Source: Natrinema hispanicum (GTDB lineage: Archaea; Halobacteriota; Halobacteria; Halobacteriales; Natrialbaceae). Taken from it: a stretch of DNA of 64,000 nt. Every line of letters begins with the position of its first letter. The first letter of the stretch is position 1. The position numbers were made by a program, and so were the translations under genes. The DNA lies in NCBI RefSeq assembly GCF_900111485.1, contig NZ_FOIC01000003.1, forward strand, positions 186,001 to 250,000. Reading direction: 5' to 3'. Under the pieces are notes generated by a model. That model was not told the DNA's origin. It did not search any database and saw only the letters and a program-made list of their open reading frames with translations. Shown here in pieces: positions 9,055-17,215 of the stretch.

Positions 9055-10717
9055 CTGTCTCTTACCCACAAGTTCTAACCCCGTAGCTGACGAATTGAGA
9101 CGGGAAAATGGGACGGGGGTCACGGAGTTGGCAGCCTGATTTAGACGATGACGGAGAGTTGTGTGACATGGATGTATCAGGTTGGATTCGAACAGAGTTT
9201 CGCTCAGCTAATCTCGGAGACAAGCGCCTCACCGATCGACTGGTGCAACTTGGGGATGAACTCGGCAGTTCACCTGCCGAGTCCATCCCAACTGCCTGCG
9301 AAGACTGGGCCTCCACAAAGGCTACGTACCGATTTTGCGATAATGAGAATGTGGAACCGAACGAGATCCTCTCCGCTCACAAGCAAGCACAACGATCACG
9401 AGTGAGTCAGTTAGACGAACTCGTGATCGTCTCCGATACCACTGAACTTGTCTTTCCGAGACATCCATCCAAGGACGGACTCGGCGACATTGGTAACTCT
9501 GAGATGGACCTTGAGGGCGTCAAAGTCCACTCAACGATCGGCATTCATCCACAAACACATCGAATGACAGGGGTCCTCGATCAGCAGGCGCTGATCGAGG
9601 ACCAACAGGCTGACAAAAAGTATGAGACAAACGGGAAATCAGAGCCAATTCCGTTGGAGAGTGAACAGGAGAAGTGGGCTCGTGGTGACAGGCAAGCCAG
9701 AAACTGGCTTGCCGACGATGTTCGCCCGTTGTTTGTTCATGATCGAGGAGCAGATGCATTCGCGTTCTATACAGACGTTGTCGAAGAGATAGAGAACGCT
9801 GGATTCATCGTTCGAGCCAACCAAAACCGACGGATTTGGACAGAAAACGATGAATCTGGGAAACTCTTTGACTGGAGCAGCGACCTTGCCGAGCAAGGTC
9901 GCAAAACGATCGAGATTCAACAGGCAAGTGGGCGAGAAGCCAGGACAGCAGAGCTGTCGATTGCAACGGGAACCTGTGAGTTGCGTGCGCCGCGGAATAA
10001 TCCTGATCAAGACGGTTCAGTGGCAGTAAATGTCGTACGAGTCGATGAGATCGGTGAAACTGACGACCCGATTCAGTGGGTGTTACTCACCACTGAATCG
10101 GTCGAAGAGTTTAACGAGACGCTGACTGTCATCGACTATTATGGTCTTCGCTGGCGAATCGAAGACTGGCACAAAGTGCTGAAGAGTGGCTGTAACATCG
10201 AAGAACGGCAACTCCAGACTTGGGAACGAATGGAAGTCTTGCTAAGTCTGTACTCGGTGATTGCCTGGAAGGTCCTGGAGTTACGAGAGCTTGCTCGGGG
10301 AGAGACCTCGACTGCACCTGATGTCTTGTTGAGCGAAGCAGAGCGCGCAGTTCTGGAAACAAAATTTCCAGAACTGCAAGACCAGAACGGGAAAGCCTAC
10401 GCTGTGAGTGTAGCGAAGCTTGGCGGGTATCTGGACCGCGGATCAGATCCTCCTCCAGGATGGGAAACGATGTGGAAAGGCCTCCAGAAGCTACGCATGT
10501 GGGCAGAAGGGTACGAACTCGGTGCTGAATGAGCGCCAACGGCGACTCATTCAGCGGACCTCAACGTGAATTCAGACTTCGTTCCAATTTTACAGACTGA
10601 CCACTCCTCAGAAACGGTGAGCCAGTCCAGATAATGAAAACATCCCGACTAATTCTTTGATTTCAGACGCATCTACTTGATTTTTCTCGCTGGTGCTGAG
10701 TTATGGGTAAGAGACAG
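9055..10717 (+). mobile_element. complete IS4/Tn5-like insertion sequence, 1,663 bp
   Basis: The element begins CTGTCTCTTACCCACAA (9055-9071) and ends with the inverted sequence TTATGGGTAAGAGACAG (10701-10717). The two 17-bp termini match at 16 of 17 positions and resemble the Tn5 outside end (CTGACTCTTATACACAAGT). It is flanked by a perfect 10-bp duplication of GATTTCAGTT. One intact transposase gene fills most of it. The right end lies 20 bp beyond the stop codon of the convergent DUF5305 gene (11 bp of original sequence without the second target copy), so no gene is broken. The family assignment rests on the transposase and ends; it is likely of the ISH8 kind. Confidence 0.92.
9168..10532 (+). 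CDS. IS4-family (Tn5-like) transposase
   Basis: A 454-residue transposase. The N-terminus carries the Tn5-type DNA-binding domain (FRSANLGDKRLTDRL followed by a TYRFCDNE motif). The catalytic aspartates lie in IVSDTTELV and FVHDRGADA, and the C-terminal Y(2)R(3)E(6)K signature reads YGLRWRIEDWHKVLK. The frame is open throughout, so the enzyme may be active. ATG 9168 is preferred because the conserved domain starts there; ATG 9108 would add 20 hydrophilic residues. Codon use is less GC-rich than neighbouring chromosomal genes. Confidence 0.93.
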   Translation: MDVSGWIRTEFRSANLGDKRLTDRLVQLGDELGSSPAESIPTACEDWASTKATYRFCDNENVEPNEILSAHKQAQRSRVSQLDELVIVSDTTELVFPRHPSKDGLGDIGNSEMDLEGVKVHSTIGIHPQTHRMTGVLDQQALIEDQQADKKYETNGKSEPIPLESEQEKWARGDRQARNWLADDVRPLFVHDRGADAFAFYTDVVEEIENAGFIVRANQNRRIWTENDESGKLFDWSSDLAEQGRKTIEIQQASGREARTAELSIATGTCELRAPRNNPDQDGSVAVNVVRVDEIGETDDPIQWVLLTTESVEEFNETLTVIDYYGLRWRIEDWHKVLKSGCNIEERQLQTWERMEVLLSLYSVIAWKVLELRELARGETSTAPDVLLSEAERAVLETKFPELQDQNGKAYAVSVAKLGGYLDRGSDPPPGWETMWKGLQKLRMWAEGYELGAE

Positions 10718-10727
10718 GATTTCAGTT
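10718..10727. repeat. right target-site duplication, GATTTCAGTT
   Basis: Exact copy of 9045-9054, abutting the right inverted repeat of the insertion sequence. Confidence 0.92.
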
Positions 10728-10737
10728 GTGGGAGTAG

Positions 10738-11922
10738 TCACAGCTGGTTCCAGATCTCCTCGTCGTCCTCGAAGCCATCCGGATCGTCAGCGTCCGCGAA
10801 CTCGTCGATCCCCTCGAGTTCGGAGGCGTCGCTGGGGGGCAACTCCCCATCAGCGTCCACGACGGTCGACTGGCTCTGGAGGTCCATCTCCGGCCAGGCG
10901 GTCTCTTCCCAGAGGCCGCGGTCGGTGTAGTAGTAGATGACGCCGTCACTGAGGACCGCGAACAGGTCCCGTTGTTCGTCGTGGACGACCCGCTCGTTCG
11001 TATCGATTGCGACGTCGACGACGTCCTCGAGCGTCTCGAGCGCGACGTGATGATCGCCGATCCACATCGGAATGGACCCCTGTGAGATCCACTCGGCGTA
11101 GCGCTGTTCGTGGACCGCCCGGCGAGCGGCATCGATATCCGCGGGCGACCGGCGGGTAACGAATGCGGCACCGGCGAGTGCGAGCGTCCCGAGCACCGAC
11201 AGTCCACCGATCAGTGCCGGACTCCGAGACTCGGTCGTCCGCGTAATGCCGCTTTGATGACTGTGGGTTGCAGAATCCGATAGCGACCCGCCGAGCCAGT
11301 AGGCCTCGTCCGTGATCGACACCGGCGTCGTCGTCGTCATCGATCCCTGATGACGGCCGGTATCGTACTCGGTGTGAAACGCCATCGTTAGCCTGATCGA
11401 GCCGACGCCGGTGACCTCACGCTCGAGTTGCCGTTGTCGCTGGCGGAGGGCTTCGATATCGATCGTTGCGTTCGACGTCGCGACGCCGGTGTCGATCGAC
11501 GGCGACTCGCGCAACACGGGCCGTGTTTCGTTCCAGAACGGCTCGCCGTTGCGAACCGCTTCGAACCGAAGCACCAGCTCGTGACGGACAGCACCGTCCT
11601 CGATAGGCGTCCCCCCGCTTGCGTTTTGCACCCGCGTCTCGGGGTGGATCGTCAGCTCCGGCGACTCGTTAAGCATATAGACCGGGCTATCAGTGAGCCG
11701 ATCGCCTTCCGTCCAGAGTGTGGTGTTCTGGGTGACGACGGCACTCGTCCCGACGTCAGTCGTGACGTGTTCCTCATCGAACTGCGGTGTCGTCGTCGTC
11801 ACCGGATTCGCGACGGCCCAGCCGGTCGCAGCGATCGACAGGACGCCGACAACAGCCAGCACGATCGCGATCTCCCGTCCGGATCTGGCAAGCACTAACT
11901 CGAGTCGTGGACTGTCGATCAT
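10738..11922 (-). CDS. DUF5305 membrane-anchored extracellular protein
   Basis: A 394-residue protein with a membrane segment at about residues 18-39, a beta-rich extracytoplasmic domain (about 40-225) and a second membrane segment near 237-257, followed by about 130 cytoplasmic residues. The layout and sequence fit DUF5305, a haloarchaeal family often beside S26B signal peptidases, as here. Function unknown; an accessory role in export or surface assembly is inferred from the cluster. The N-terminus is uncertain: a second minus-strand frame opens at ATG 12016, just downstream of a TATA-like sequence near 12050-12060, and overlaps this start. Confidence 0.8.
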   Translation of the reverse strand: MIDSPRLELVLARSGREIAIVLAVVGVLSIAATGWAVANPVTTTTPQFDEEHVTTDVGTSAVVTQNTTLWTEGDRLTDSPVYMLNESPELTIHPETRVQNASGGTPIEDGAVRHELVLRFEAVRNGEPFWNETRPVLRESPSIDTGVATSNATIDIEALRQRQRQLEREVTGVGSIRLTMAFHTEYDTGRHQGSMTTTTPVSITDEAYWLGGSLSDSATHSHQSGITRTTESRSPALIGGLSVLGTLALAGAAFVTRRSPADIDAARRAVHEQRYAEWISQGSIPMWIGDHHVALETLEDVVDVAIDTNERVVHDEQRDLFAVLSDGVIYYYTDRGLWEETAWPEMDLQSQSTVVDADGELPPSDASELEGIDEFADADDPDGFEDDEEIWNQL

Positions 11923-12073
11923 CCGTCGTGTTCACCGTCCCTGTCTCCCCCGATTCGGCCTCGTCGGTCGAACCTGCCCGCTGGCCGACCCGTTCGGTTT
12001 CGAACTGGTCGGTCATCGGGACAATACATACGTACCCCGAAGCAATCGATCATCATAAGAATAGTGGCCCGAG

Positions 12074-13252
12074 CTACTCTCGGTCGCGAAGCCACCGTCG
12101 AAGCCGCCGCTCGAGTCGGGTCGAGAGCGACACGTGATCGGGGCCGGATCGCAGCCGGAGATCGCCGCTGCCAAAGAGTAGGATGATGATCGCGACGGTA
12201 ACGCCGACGACAACGCCGTTGACCGCCGCGATCGCGGCGAACGGATGCAGGCCGTGAAGCCAGACCAGCAGCGACGGCGGCAACACGGCGAGATAGCGAT
12301 ACTCACCCAGAGAGCGCGTGTACTCGCCGGGTTCCTTGGGTGCTGACAGTCGCACTGTCGTTTCACTGTGTCCGCGGATGCCGATCGTCTGCCATCCAGG
12401 GTCTGCGCTGATCCCGTTGCTTTCGGCCTCGTGGACGACGACCACCGGCAGATAGCCGGCGTTGTTGACCGACCGGGTGAGTTCCGTCGTCGCACCCGGT
12501 TCGATGATCTGTGGATCGTCGGTTGGCGACTCGCTACTAATGAGGCCGTACTCATAGGTCCCCGACGGAACGACCATCGCCGCAGTCGCAAGCGTGACAA
12601 ACACGAGCAGGATAAGCCCCAGCACGGTCCAGAACGCCAGCACGTTTTCGCGCGAGCGCCGTCTGGTCGTCTCGCGCCGCGCGGGGCCGAGTCGATCGAG
12701 CAAGGTTCCGAAGCCAAGCAGGGCGACGCCGATCGCGACCAGCATGGAGCCGAGGCCGTTCGACGACGTCGTTGCCATCCCGAAGACCGATGTGACGGCG
12801 TTGGCGGCTGCCAGTGCCACACCCTGAATGCCCATCACGAGGGTCCCAAGATACGGGATCGTCACGACCTCGCCGTTTATCTGCAAGGCTCTGGCGACGA
12901 CCTGCCCGTCGGTGACGGGCGGTTCACCACCATCCTGATCGGTAAACGGGTTGGCGTCGCCTTTCGTGATGTAGCCACCCTCGGTCTCGCCGACCACGCG
13001 ATGGGTCGTCAGCCCGCCGTCGTGGAGTTCTCTCGCCTGGAAGACGACGACATCGCCCTCCTGAACGTCGCCGGTGACGGCATTCGGGATGGCAACGAAG
13101 CCGTCGCCGGCGTCCATCGTCGGCTCCATGCTGCCGGTCGCGACGTAGCCGAGCAGGATCGGCTGGCCGAGCAGTTGGCCGACGAGCAACAGGATGACGA
13201 ACAGCGCAGCGGCGTACCCGAGCGCCTTCGAGACGATGGTGGACGCAGTCAT
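12074..13252 (-). CDS. signal peptidase I, archaeal S26B type with extra extracellular domain
   Basis: A membrane serine peptidase that removes signal peptides from exported proteins. Helix 1 (about residues 12-35) is followed by the catalytic serine in ATGSMEPTM (Ser41) and the archaeal catalytic histidine in THRVVGE (His84); conserved acidic residues lie in TKGDANPFTDQ (Asp99, Asp105). The usual enzyme would end near residue 160. This one continues to 392 residues with two more helices, a beta-rich extracellular domain (about 230-340) and a last helix. It is flanked by exported proteins, so a dedicated SipW-like processing role is likely. A TATA-like CGTATGATC lies about 25 bp upstream of the ATG. 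Confidence 0.9.
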   Translation of the reverse strand: MTASTIVSKALGYAAALFVILLLVGQLLGQPILLGYVATGSMEPTMDAGDGFVAIPNAVTGDVQEGDVVVFQARELHDGGLTTHRVVGETEGGYITKGDANPFTDQDGGEPPVTDGQVVARALQINGEVVTIPYLGTLVMGIQGVALAAANAVTSVFGMATTSSNGLGSMLVAIGVALLGFGTLLDRLGPARRETTRRRSRENVLAFWTVLGLILLVFVTLATAAMVVPSGTYEYGLISSESPTDDPQIIEPGATTELTRSVNNAGYLPVVVVHEAESNGISADPGWQTIGIRGHSETTVRLSAPKEPGEYTRSLGEYRYLAVLPPSLLVWLHGLHPFAAIAAVNGVVVGVTVAIIILLFGSGDLRLRSGPDHVSLSTRLERRLRRWLRDRE

Positions 13253-13414
13253 CGATCGGGAGCGGTGACGATCATACGTGGCTGACTGTTCAGGATAGCG
13301 ATTGTTCGTGTCCAGCAGTCTTAAAGCCCGCGCGAGTTACCAGACTCGAGAGGTGACACGTCGACGCCCCTCTGCGACGGGACGGACTGGCACCATCGAC
13401 CTGTGACGGCGTCA

Positions 13415-14593
13415 CTACCCAAAGATCGACCACCGGCGGTTGGCGGCGACTGCCAGGAACAACAGCCCCGCCGTCGCAGGGGGTGCGAGCGCCGCCGTCG
13501 TCGCGGGCGAGAGTTCACGGTTCTGCAGTGAGAATCCCCCCGACTCCTCGACTGTTACCTCGCCCGCGGAGACACCGCTGACTGCGATCTCGTAGGTTCC
13601 TGGTGTCTCGAGTTCCCGCTCGAAGGTCACCGTCCGCTCGCTGTTTGCTGGAATCGAGACGGCCCGGCTGTCGACGACGATGCCGTCGACAGCCACCTCG
13701 AGTGTCCGATCGACCCCCCTGTCGGTCGGATTCGTAACGGTTGCTCGAACGGTGGTCGCGTCCCCTGTGGTGACCGTTGTGCGATCGACGCTGGCGTTGA
13801 CAACGTCGATCGGCGGCCCCCCGACGGTCACCGACTGGCTGCCTGCTCCCGAAATGCCGATCTCGTGGGTGCCAGACCAGTCCATCGTGCGTTCGAACGT
13901 GACCGTTCGTTCCTCGCCCGGCTCGAGGACGATCGTCCGCTGATCGACGACGATACCGTCGACGGTCACCTGCGCCGTCGTCTGGCCCGGCGCATCGCCG
14001 ACGTTACGGTAAGTCGCGGTCACCGTGACTGTGTCACCTGTGTCGGCCGTCGTTGGCGAGACAGTGAGGTCCGCGCGTTCGATCGCTGGTGAGGGCGATG
14101 AGCTCGAGTCGCTTGCACCTCCCGAACCTCCCGCAAACTGGTCCGGCTCGGTTTCGTTGTCGGCGTACTGCACCGTGACTGTGAACGTCTCTGTCGTCGC
14201 TTGTGCAATGCGGGTATCGACACTCACACCGACGGTCTTGGTGTCGCCGGCAGCGAGCTCAAGCCGCGAGTCGTTCGTAATCGCCGACCCGTCCGCATAG
14301 AAGGTCACACCCTCGAGGTCGTGGTCGATCCACATGGTCTCGACATCGTCGGCGTTTTCACCCACCTCGACCGTGAACACCTCAGCGAACGTCGTCTCTG
14401 CGCGGTCGTTCAGCGCCGCGAACTCGAGGACGAGTTCGCTGTCCTCGAGGGTCGCATACTCGGCGCCGACCGGCTTGAGGACGACATCGTCGGTTGTCGT
14501 GTCTTCACCTACCGTAATCGCGATCGTTGGAACTGCCAGCATAAGAAGAAAACAAGTAGCCACAGCAGCGAGGAGGATTTTGGAGAGTCTCAT
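13415..14593 (-). CDS. secreted or surface-anchored protein with CARDB-type repeats
   Basis: A 392-residue protein with an N-terminal signal segment (MRLSKILLAAVATCFLLM) and a first beta-rich domain. A Gly/Ser-rich spacer near residues 155-168 follows, then two CARDB-like Ig-fold repeats (about 172-255 and 263-350) with the family pattern ADTGDTVTVTATYRNVGD and VTVDGIVVDQR. A C-terminal hydrophobic stretch ending RRWSIFG could anchor it. CARDB domains usually mediate extracellular adhesion or assembly. It sits between the signal peptidase and the DUF1102-type protein on the same strand. Confidence 0.8.
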   Translation of the reverse strand: MRLSKILLAAVATCFLLMLAVPTIAITVGEDTTTDDVVLKPVGAEYATLEDSELVLEFAALNDRAETTFAEVFTVEVGENADDVETMWIDHDLEGVTFYADGSAITNDSRLELAAGDTKTVGVSVDTRIAQATTETFTVTVQYADNETEPDQFAGGSGGASDSSSSPSPAIERADLTVSPTTADTGDTVTVTATYRNVGDAPGQTTAQVTVDGIVVDQRTIVLEPGEERTVTFERTMDWSGTHEIGISGAGSQSVTVGGPPIDVVNASVDRTTVTTGDATTVRATVTNPTDRGVDRTLEVAVDGIVVDSRAVSIPANSERTVTFERELETPGTYEIAVSGVSAGEVTVEESGGFSLQNRELSPATTAALAPPATAGLLFLAVAANRRWSIFG

Positions 14594-14684
14594 TTAATTC
14601 GAATGTGATTATCTAAGAGCGTATTTCTAACACCACCCTCGTATATATGTGATTTATATTCTGAGCTTAGATACAAAGGACGAT

Positions 14685-15236
14685 CTATGCTGTGTCCGCT
14701 ACGATTACGATACTCCCATCATCAGACGGAGAGTCAACGGTAGTGTCGATAGTGATGTCTACATTAAGAGAGGCACCTCCATCATCAGATCCAGTGGCAG
14801 CAGCTAACGGATTGGAGCCACTGCCGATGGTAAATGTCACTTCTCCAACCCCAGAGACACCAATGGTTTCTGAACTACTACTGCCCGAGCCTATGCTCTT
14901 TGCAAATCCAATAGTAACGCCGTCACTAGATCCTTGATTAGTAATCGTGAGGACGTCATTTAGGACTGTTTTTGCATTTTCATTGAAGCCGCTGCCTTGT
15001 TGAGATCCATGTGATCCAAGGTCAATCACAAATTCGTTTGTGGTGTCATTATCTCCATCTGTCACGTATTCACTATTCCCGCTGATGGAAAGGAAAGCAC
15101 TCCCGTCCCCACTAGTAGAGACACTGACAGTTCTGTCTGCCTCGACAGTAGTAAACGCACCTGTTCCAAGCGCAGCTCCGCCGCCAGCGACAATCGTACC
15201 CAATCCAACTAACACACTGCGTCGGTTCATGCTCAT
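14685..15236 (-). CDS. DUF1102-type exported protein (possible fibre subunit)
   Basis: A 183-residue protein with a signal sequence starting MSMNRRSVLVGLG and followed by GAFTTVEADRTVSVST, the start typical of haloarchaeal DUF1102 proteins. The mature part is Ser/Gly/Thr-rich and predicted beta. The start at 15236 is supported by a Shine-Dalgarno GGAGG at 15246-15250, 9 bp upstream; the in-frame ATG at 15251 overlaps that site. Codon use is clearly more AT-rich than the adjacent CARDB gene. The combination with a SipW-like peptidase recalls TasA/camelysin fibre loci; this is inference from context. Confidence 0.78.
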   Translation of the reverse strand: MSMNRRSVLVGLGTIVAGGGAALGTGAFTTVEADRTVSVSTSGDGSAFLSISGNSEYVTDGDNDTTNEFVIDLGSHGSQQGSGFNENAKTVLNDVLTITNQGSSDGVTIGFAKSIGSGSSSSETIGVSGVGEVTFTIGSGSNPLAAATGSDDGGASLNVDITIDTTVDSPSDDGSIVIVADTA

Positions 15237-15708
15237 ATTTGTAGCCTCCATGTGACCGCGCCGTCCCGACGATACCGGGGCAGAACGCGGCTCTTACCTA
15301 CACCAATGAACGCTACCCACTTTGTATTGAGTACCGAGATACTGTTCAAGGTTGATAATACCCGTTGCAGCGACACCGCTATCAGCTTCAAGCCCGGCCT
15401 GAACGTCCGAAATCGGGCGTCTCGAGAATTTGGGGTGTAGACAAGCCACACACTCTCGAGCACCATGACACCTCGAGACACTCGCGATCGTTGACCACTG
15501 TCACGCCTGGGCAGTCGCTGGCACACGAGACAGGCAACTGACCGCAATATCACGACACAACGAGTCGCAACCGATGTACGAGATTCCGTGACTGTGCAGC
15601 AATCTTATATTTGCTCGCCACGTAGCTATTGTACGGGCACAGGTACACGACACCGGATTTAAAGCCGTCTCGTAACACCCGGCTCCCCATACTATACAAT
15701 ATCACAAC
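15237..15708. other. divergent intergenic region between two exported-protein genes
   Basis: This 472-bp stretch has no supported coding sequence. A TATA-like TTTAAA at 15658-15663 suits the rightward gene at 15709, and a minus-strand GGGTATTATC near 15355-15364 could serve the leftward DUF1102 gene with a long leader. It is long for a haloarchaeal promoter region and may carry regulator sites. Confidence 0.5.
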
Positions 15709-16539
15709 ATGACACGTCGAATCACGGGTCTCGCGGTCGTGCTCATCTTCCTCGGAGTTGTGACGATGGCCGGGCCGACGTTCGGCTTCGCCACGATCGC
15801 CGCTGACCGTGGGGTGAACGTCGCGACGGCCGACGACTCGAGCGCCTATCTCGGCCTCGAAGACCAATCAACGTCAGCGTCGATCGACTCGCCCGGGGAG
15901 CAGACGGTCGTCTACACCGTGACCGACAACGTCCGAAGTGGCTCGGCCACCGTCGACGCCTCGATCGTCGGGATTACCGACGATAGCAATGCTCCAATCA
16001 CGTCGACGGCGCTGTCGGTCAATGTCCAGCCCGGTAGCGACGCCGAGACGTTCGATGTCGTCCTCGCATGTGAGGATGGGGCGTCGATTGATGGGTCCTA
16101 CCGCGTGCTGCTACAGTTCGTCGCGTCGAGTGACGCCTCGAGCGTGGACGCGACTCGAGAAACGACCGCGCTCGTTCCCGTGGACTGTACTGCCGAGCCG
16201 GTCGTAGTCTCGGTCGACGAAGACGGCGACGTCACTTCCGGTGGCGATGTGACAGTCGACAACAACGTCAATGTCGGCGGTGACATCGAAAGCGGCGGTT
16301 CGGTGACGATCACCAACAACGCGAACGTCGGCGGAAACATCGCCGCACAGGGCGATATTACAATCTGGAACAACGCCGTCAGCGGTGACCTCATCGCTGG
16401 TGGTAACATCGACATTCGGAACAACGCCGAAATCGACGGTGACGTCATGGCTTGTGGGACAGTCACCGTCAGGAACAACGCGGTCGTCACCGGTACAATC
16501 TCCGAAAATCAGACCGATCTGCCCGGCGTCCAGTGTTGA
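15709..16539 (+). CDS. exported DUF1102-like protein with bactofilin-like repeat tail
   Basis: A 276-residue protein with an N-terminal signal segment (VVLIFLGVVTMAGPTFGFA) and an ATADDSSAYLGL region shared with the gene at 17216. A beta-rich central domain with two cysteines follows. The last ~100 residues are short repeats of the pattern VTxxNNxxVGGxI, about 17 residues apart. Such repeats form right-handed beta-helices in polymer-forming bactofilins and related proteins. It is probably a cell-surface structural protein. It precedes the membrane HTH gene and its paralogue. Confidence 0.75.
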   Translation: MTRRITGLAVVLIFLGVVTMAGPTFGFATIAADRGVNVATADDSSAYLGLEDQSTSASIDSPGEQTVVYTVTDNVRSGSATVDASIVGITDDSNAPITSTALSVNVQPGSDAETFDVVLACEDGASIDGSYRVLLQFVASSDASSVDATRETTALVPVDCTAEPVVVSVDEDGDVTSGGDVTVDNNVNVGGDIESGGSVTITNNANVGGNIAAQGDITIWNNAVSGDLIAGGNIDIRNNAEIDGDVMACGTVTVRNNAVVTGTISENQTDLPGVQC

Positions 16540-16669
16540 TGTTGCTACCTGTGGGACGGCGATTCGCAGACGTGGACGCCATGCCGTGCTCGAGCGCGAT
16601 TCCCACGAATTCGTGATAGTACAGTATGCTTATTGATCGTGAGTTCCGTAGTTCGATACAGGGGCGTCA

Positions 16670-17212
16670 ATGGCGACACAGGCTGAAACACGGTCGGATC
16701 CGAGTCAGGGGGAAATTTTCGACCTACTGAGTAATCAGCGCCGCCGCTACGCCATTCACTACTGCAAGCGCGAGGGCGACCCCGTCACGCTCGGTGACCT
16801 CGCCGAACACGTTGCCGCCTGGGAGCTCGACAAAGAGGTCGACGAAATCACCTCCGCCGAGCGAAAGCGCGTCTATACGTCGTTACAACAGACCCACTTG
16901 CCGACGCTCGAGCGCGCTAACATCATCGAGTTCGACAACCGAACGATCGAGCTGACTGACGAGGCCGCCGAACTCGAGGTCTACCTCGATATCGTGCCTG
17001 GTGATTCGATTCCCTGGGGAGTCTACTACTTGGGGCTGACCGTGATCGGTTCGGTTGTGATAGGTGGGCTGTGGCTCGAGGTGATTCCAACTGAGGCTGT
17101 TCCAGAACTCGGCTGGGCGACGCTGGTGTTCGCGCTGTTTGCTGTTTCGGCGGTCGTCCACGTGGTTCAGAACCGGCGGATGCGACTCGGCGAAATGGAG
17201 AAGCCACCGTAA
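16670..17212 (+). CDS. membrane-bound winged-helix regulator (DUF7344 type)
   Basis: A 180-residue protein. The N-terminal ArsR-like winged helix (about residues 14-100) starts with the haloarchaeal signature FDLLSNQRRRYAIHY. Two membrane helices follow (about 117-137 and 145-165). This architecture is common in haloarchaea; it is thought to act as a membrane-tethered regulator, although targets are rarely known. The stop is 3 bp before the next start, so it forms an operon with the repeat-bearing exported protein and probably controls this surface cluster. A TATA-like TGCTTATTGA lies near 16626-16635. Confidence 0.82.
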   Translation: MATQAETRSDPSQGEIFDLLSNQRRRYAIHYCKREGDPVTLGDLAEHVAAWELDKEVDEITSAERKRVYTSLQQTHLPTLERANIIEFDNRTIELTDEAAELEVYLDIVPGDSIPWGVYYLGLTVIGSVVIGGLWLEVIPTEAVPELGWATLVFALFAVSAVVHVVQNRRMRLGEMEKPP

Positions 17213-17215
17213 TCA

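Noticed and set aside
8761-9078. 105-codon plus-strand frame before the insertion sequence
   Set aside because: It crosses the left inverted repeat of the element, has low-complexity composition and no promoter of its own.
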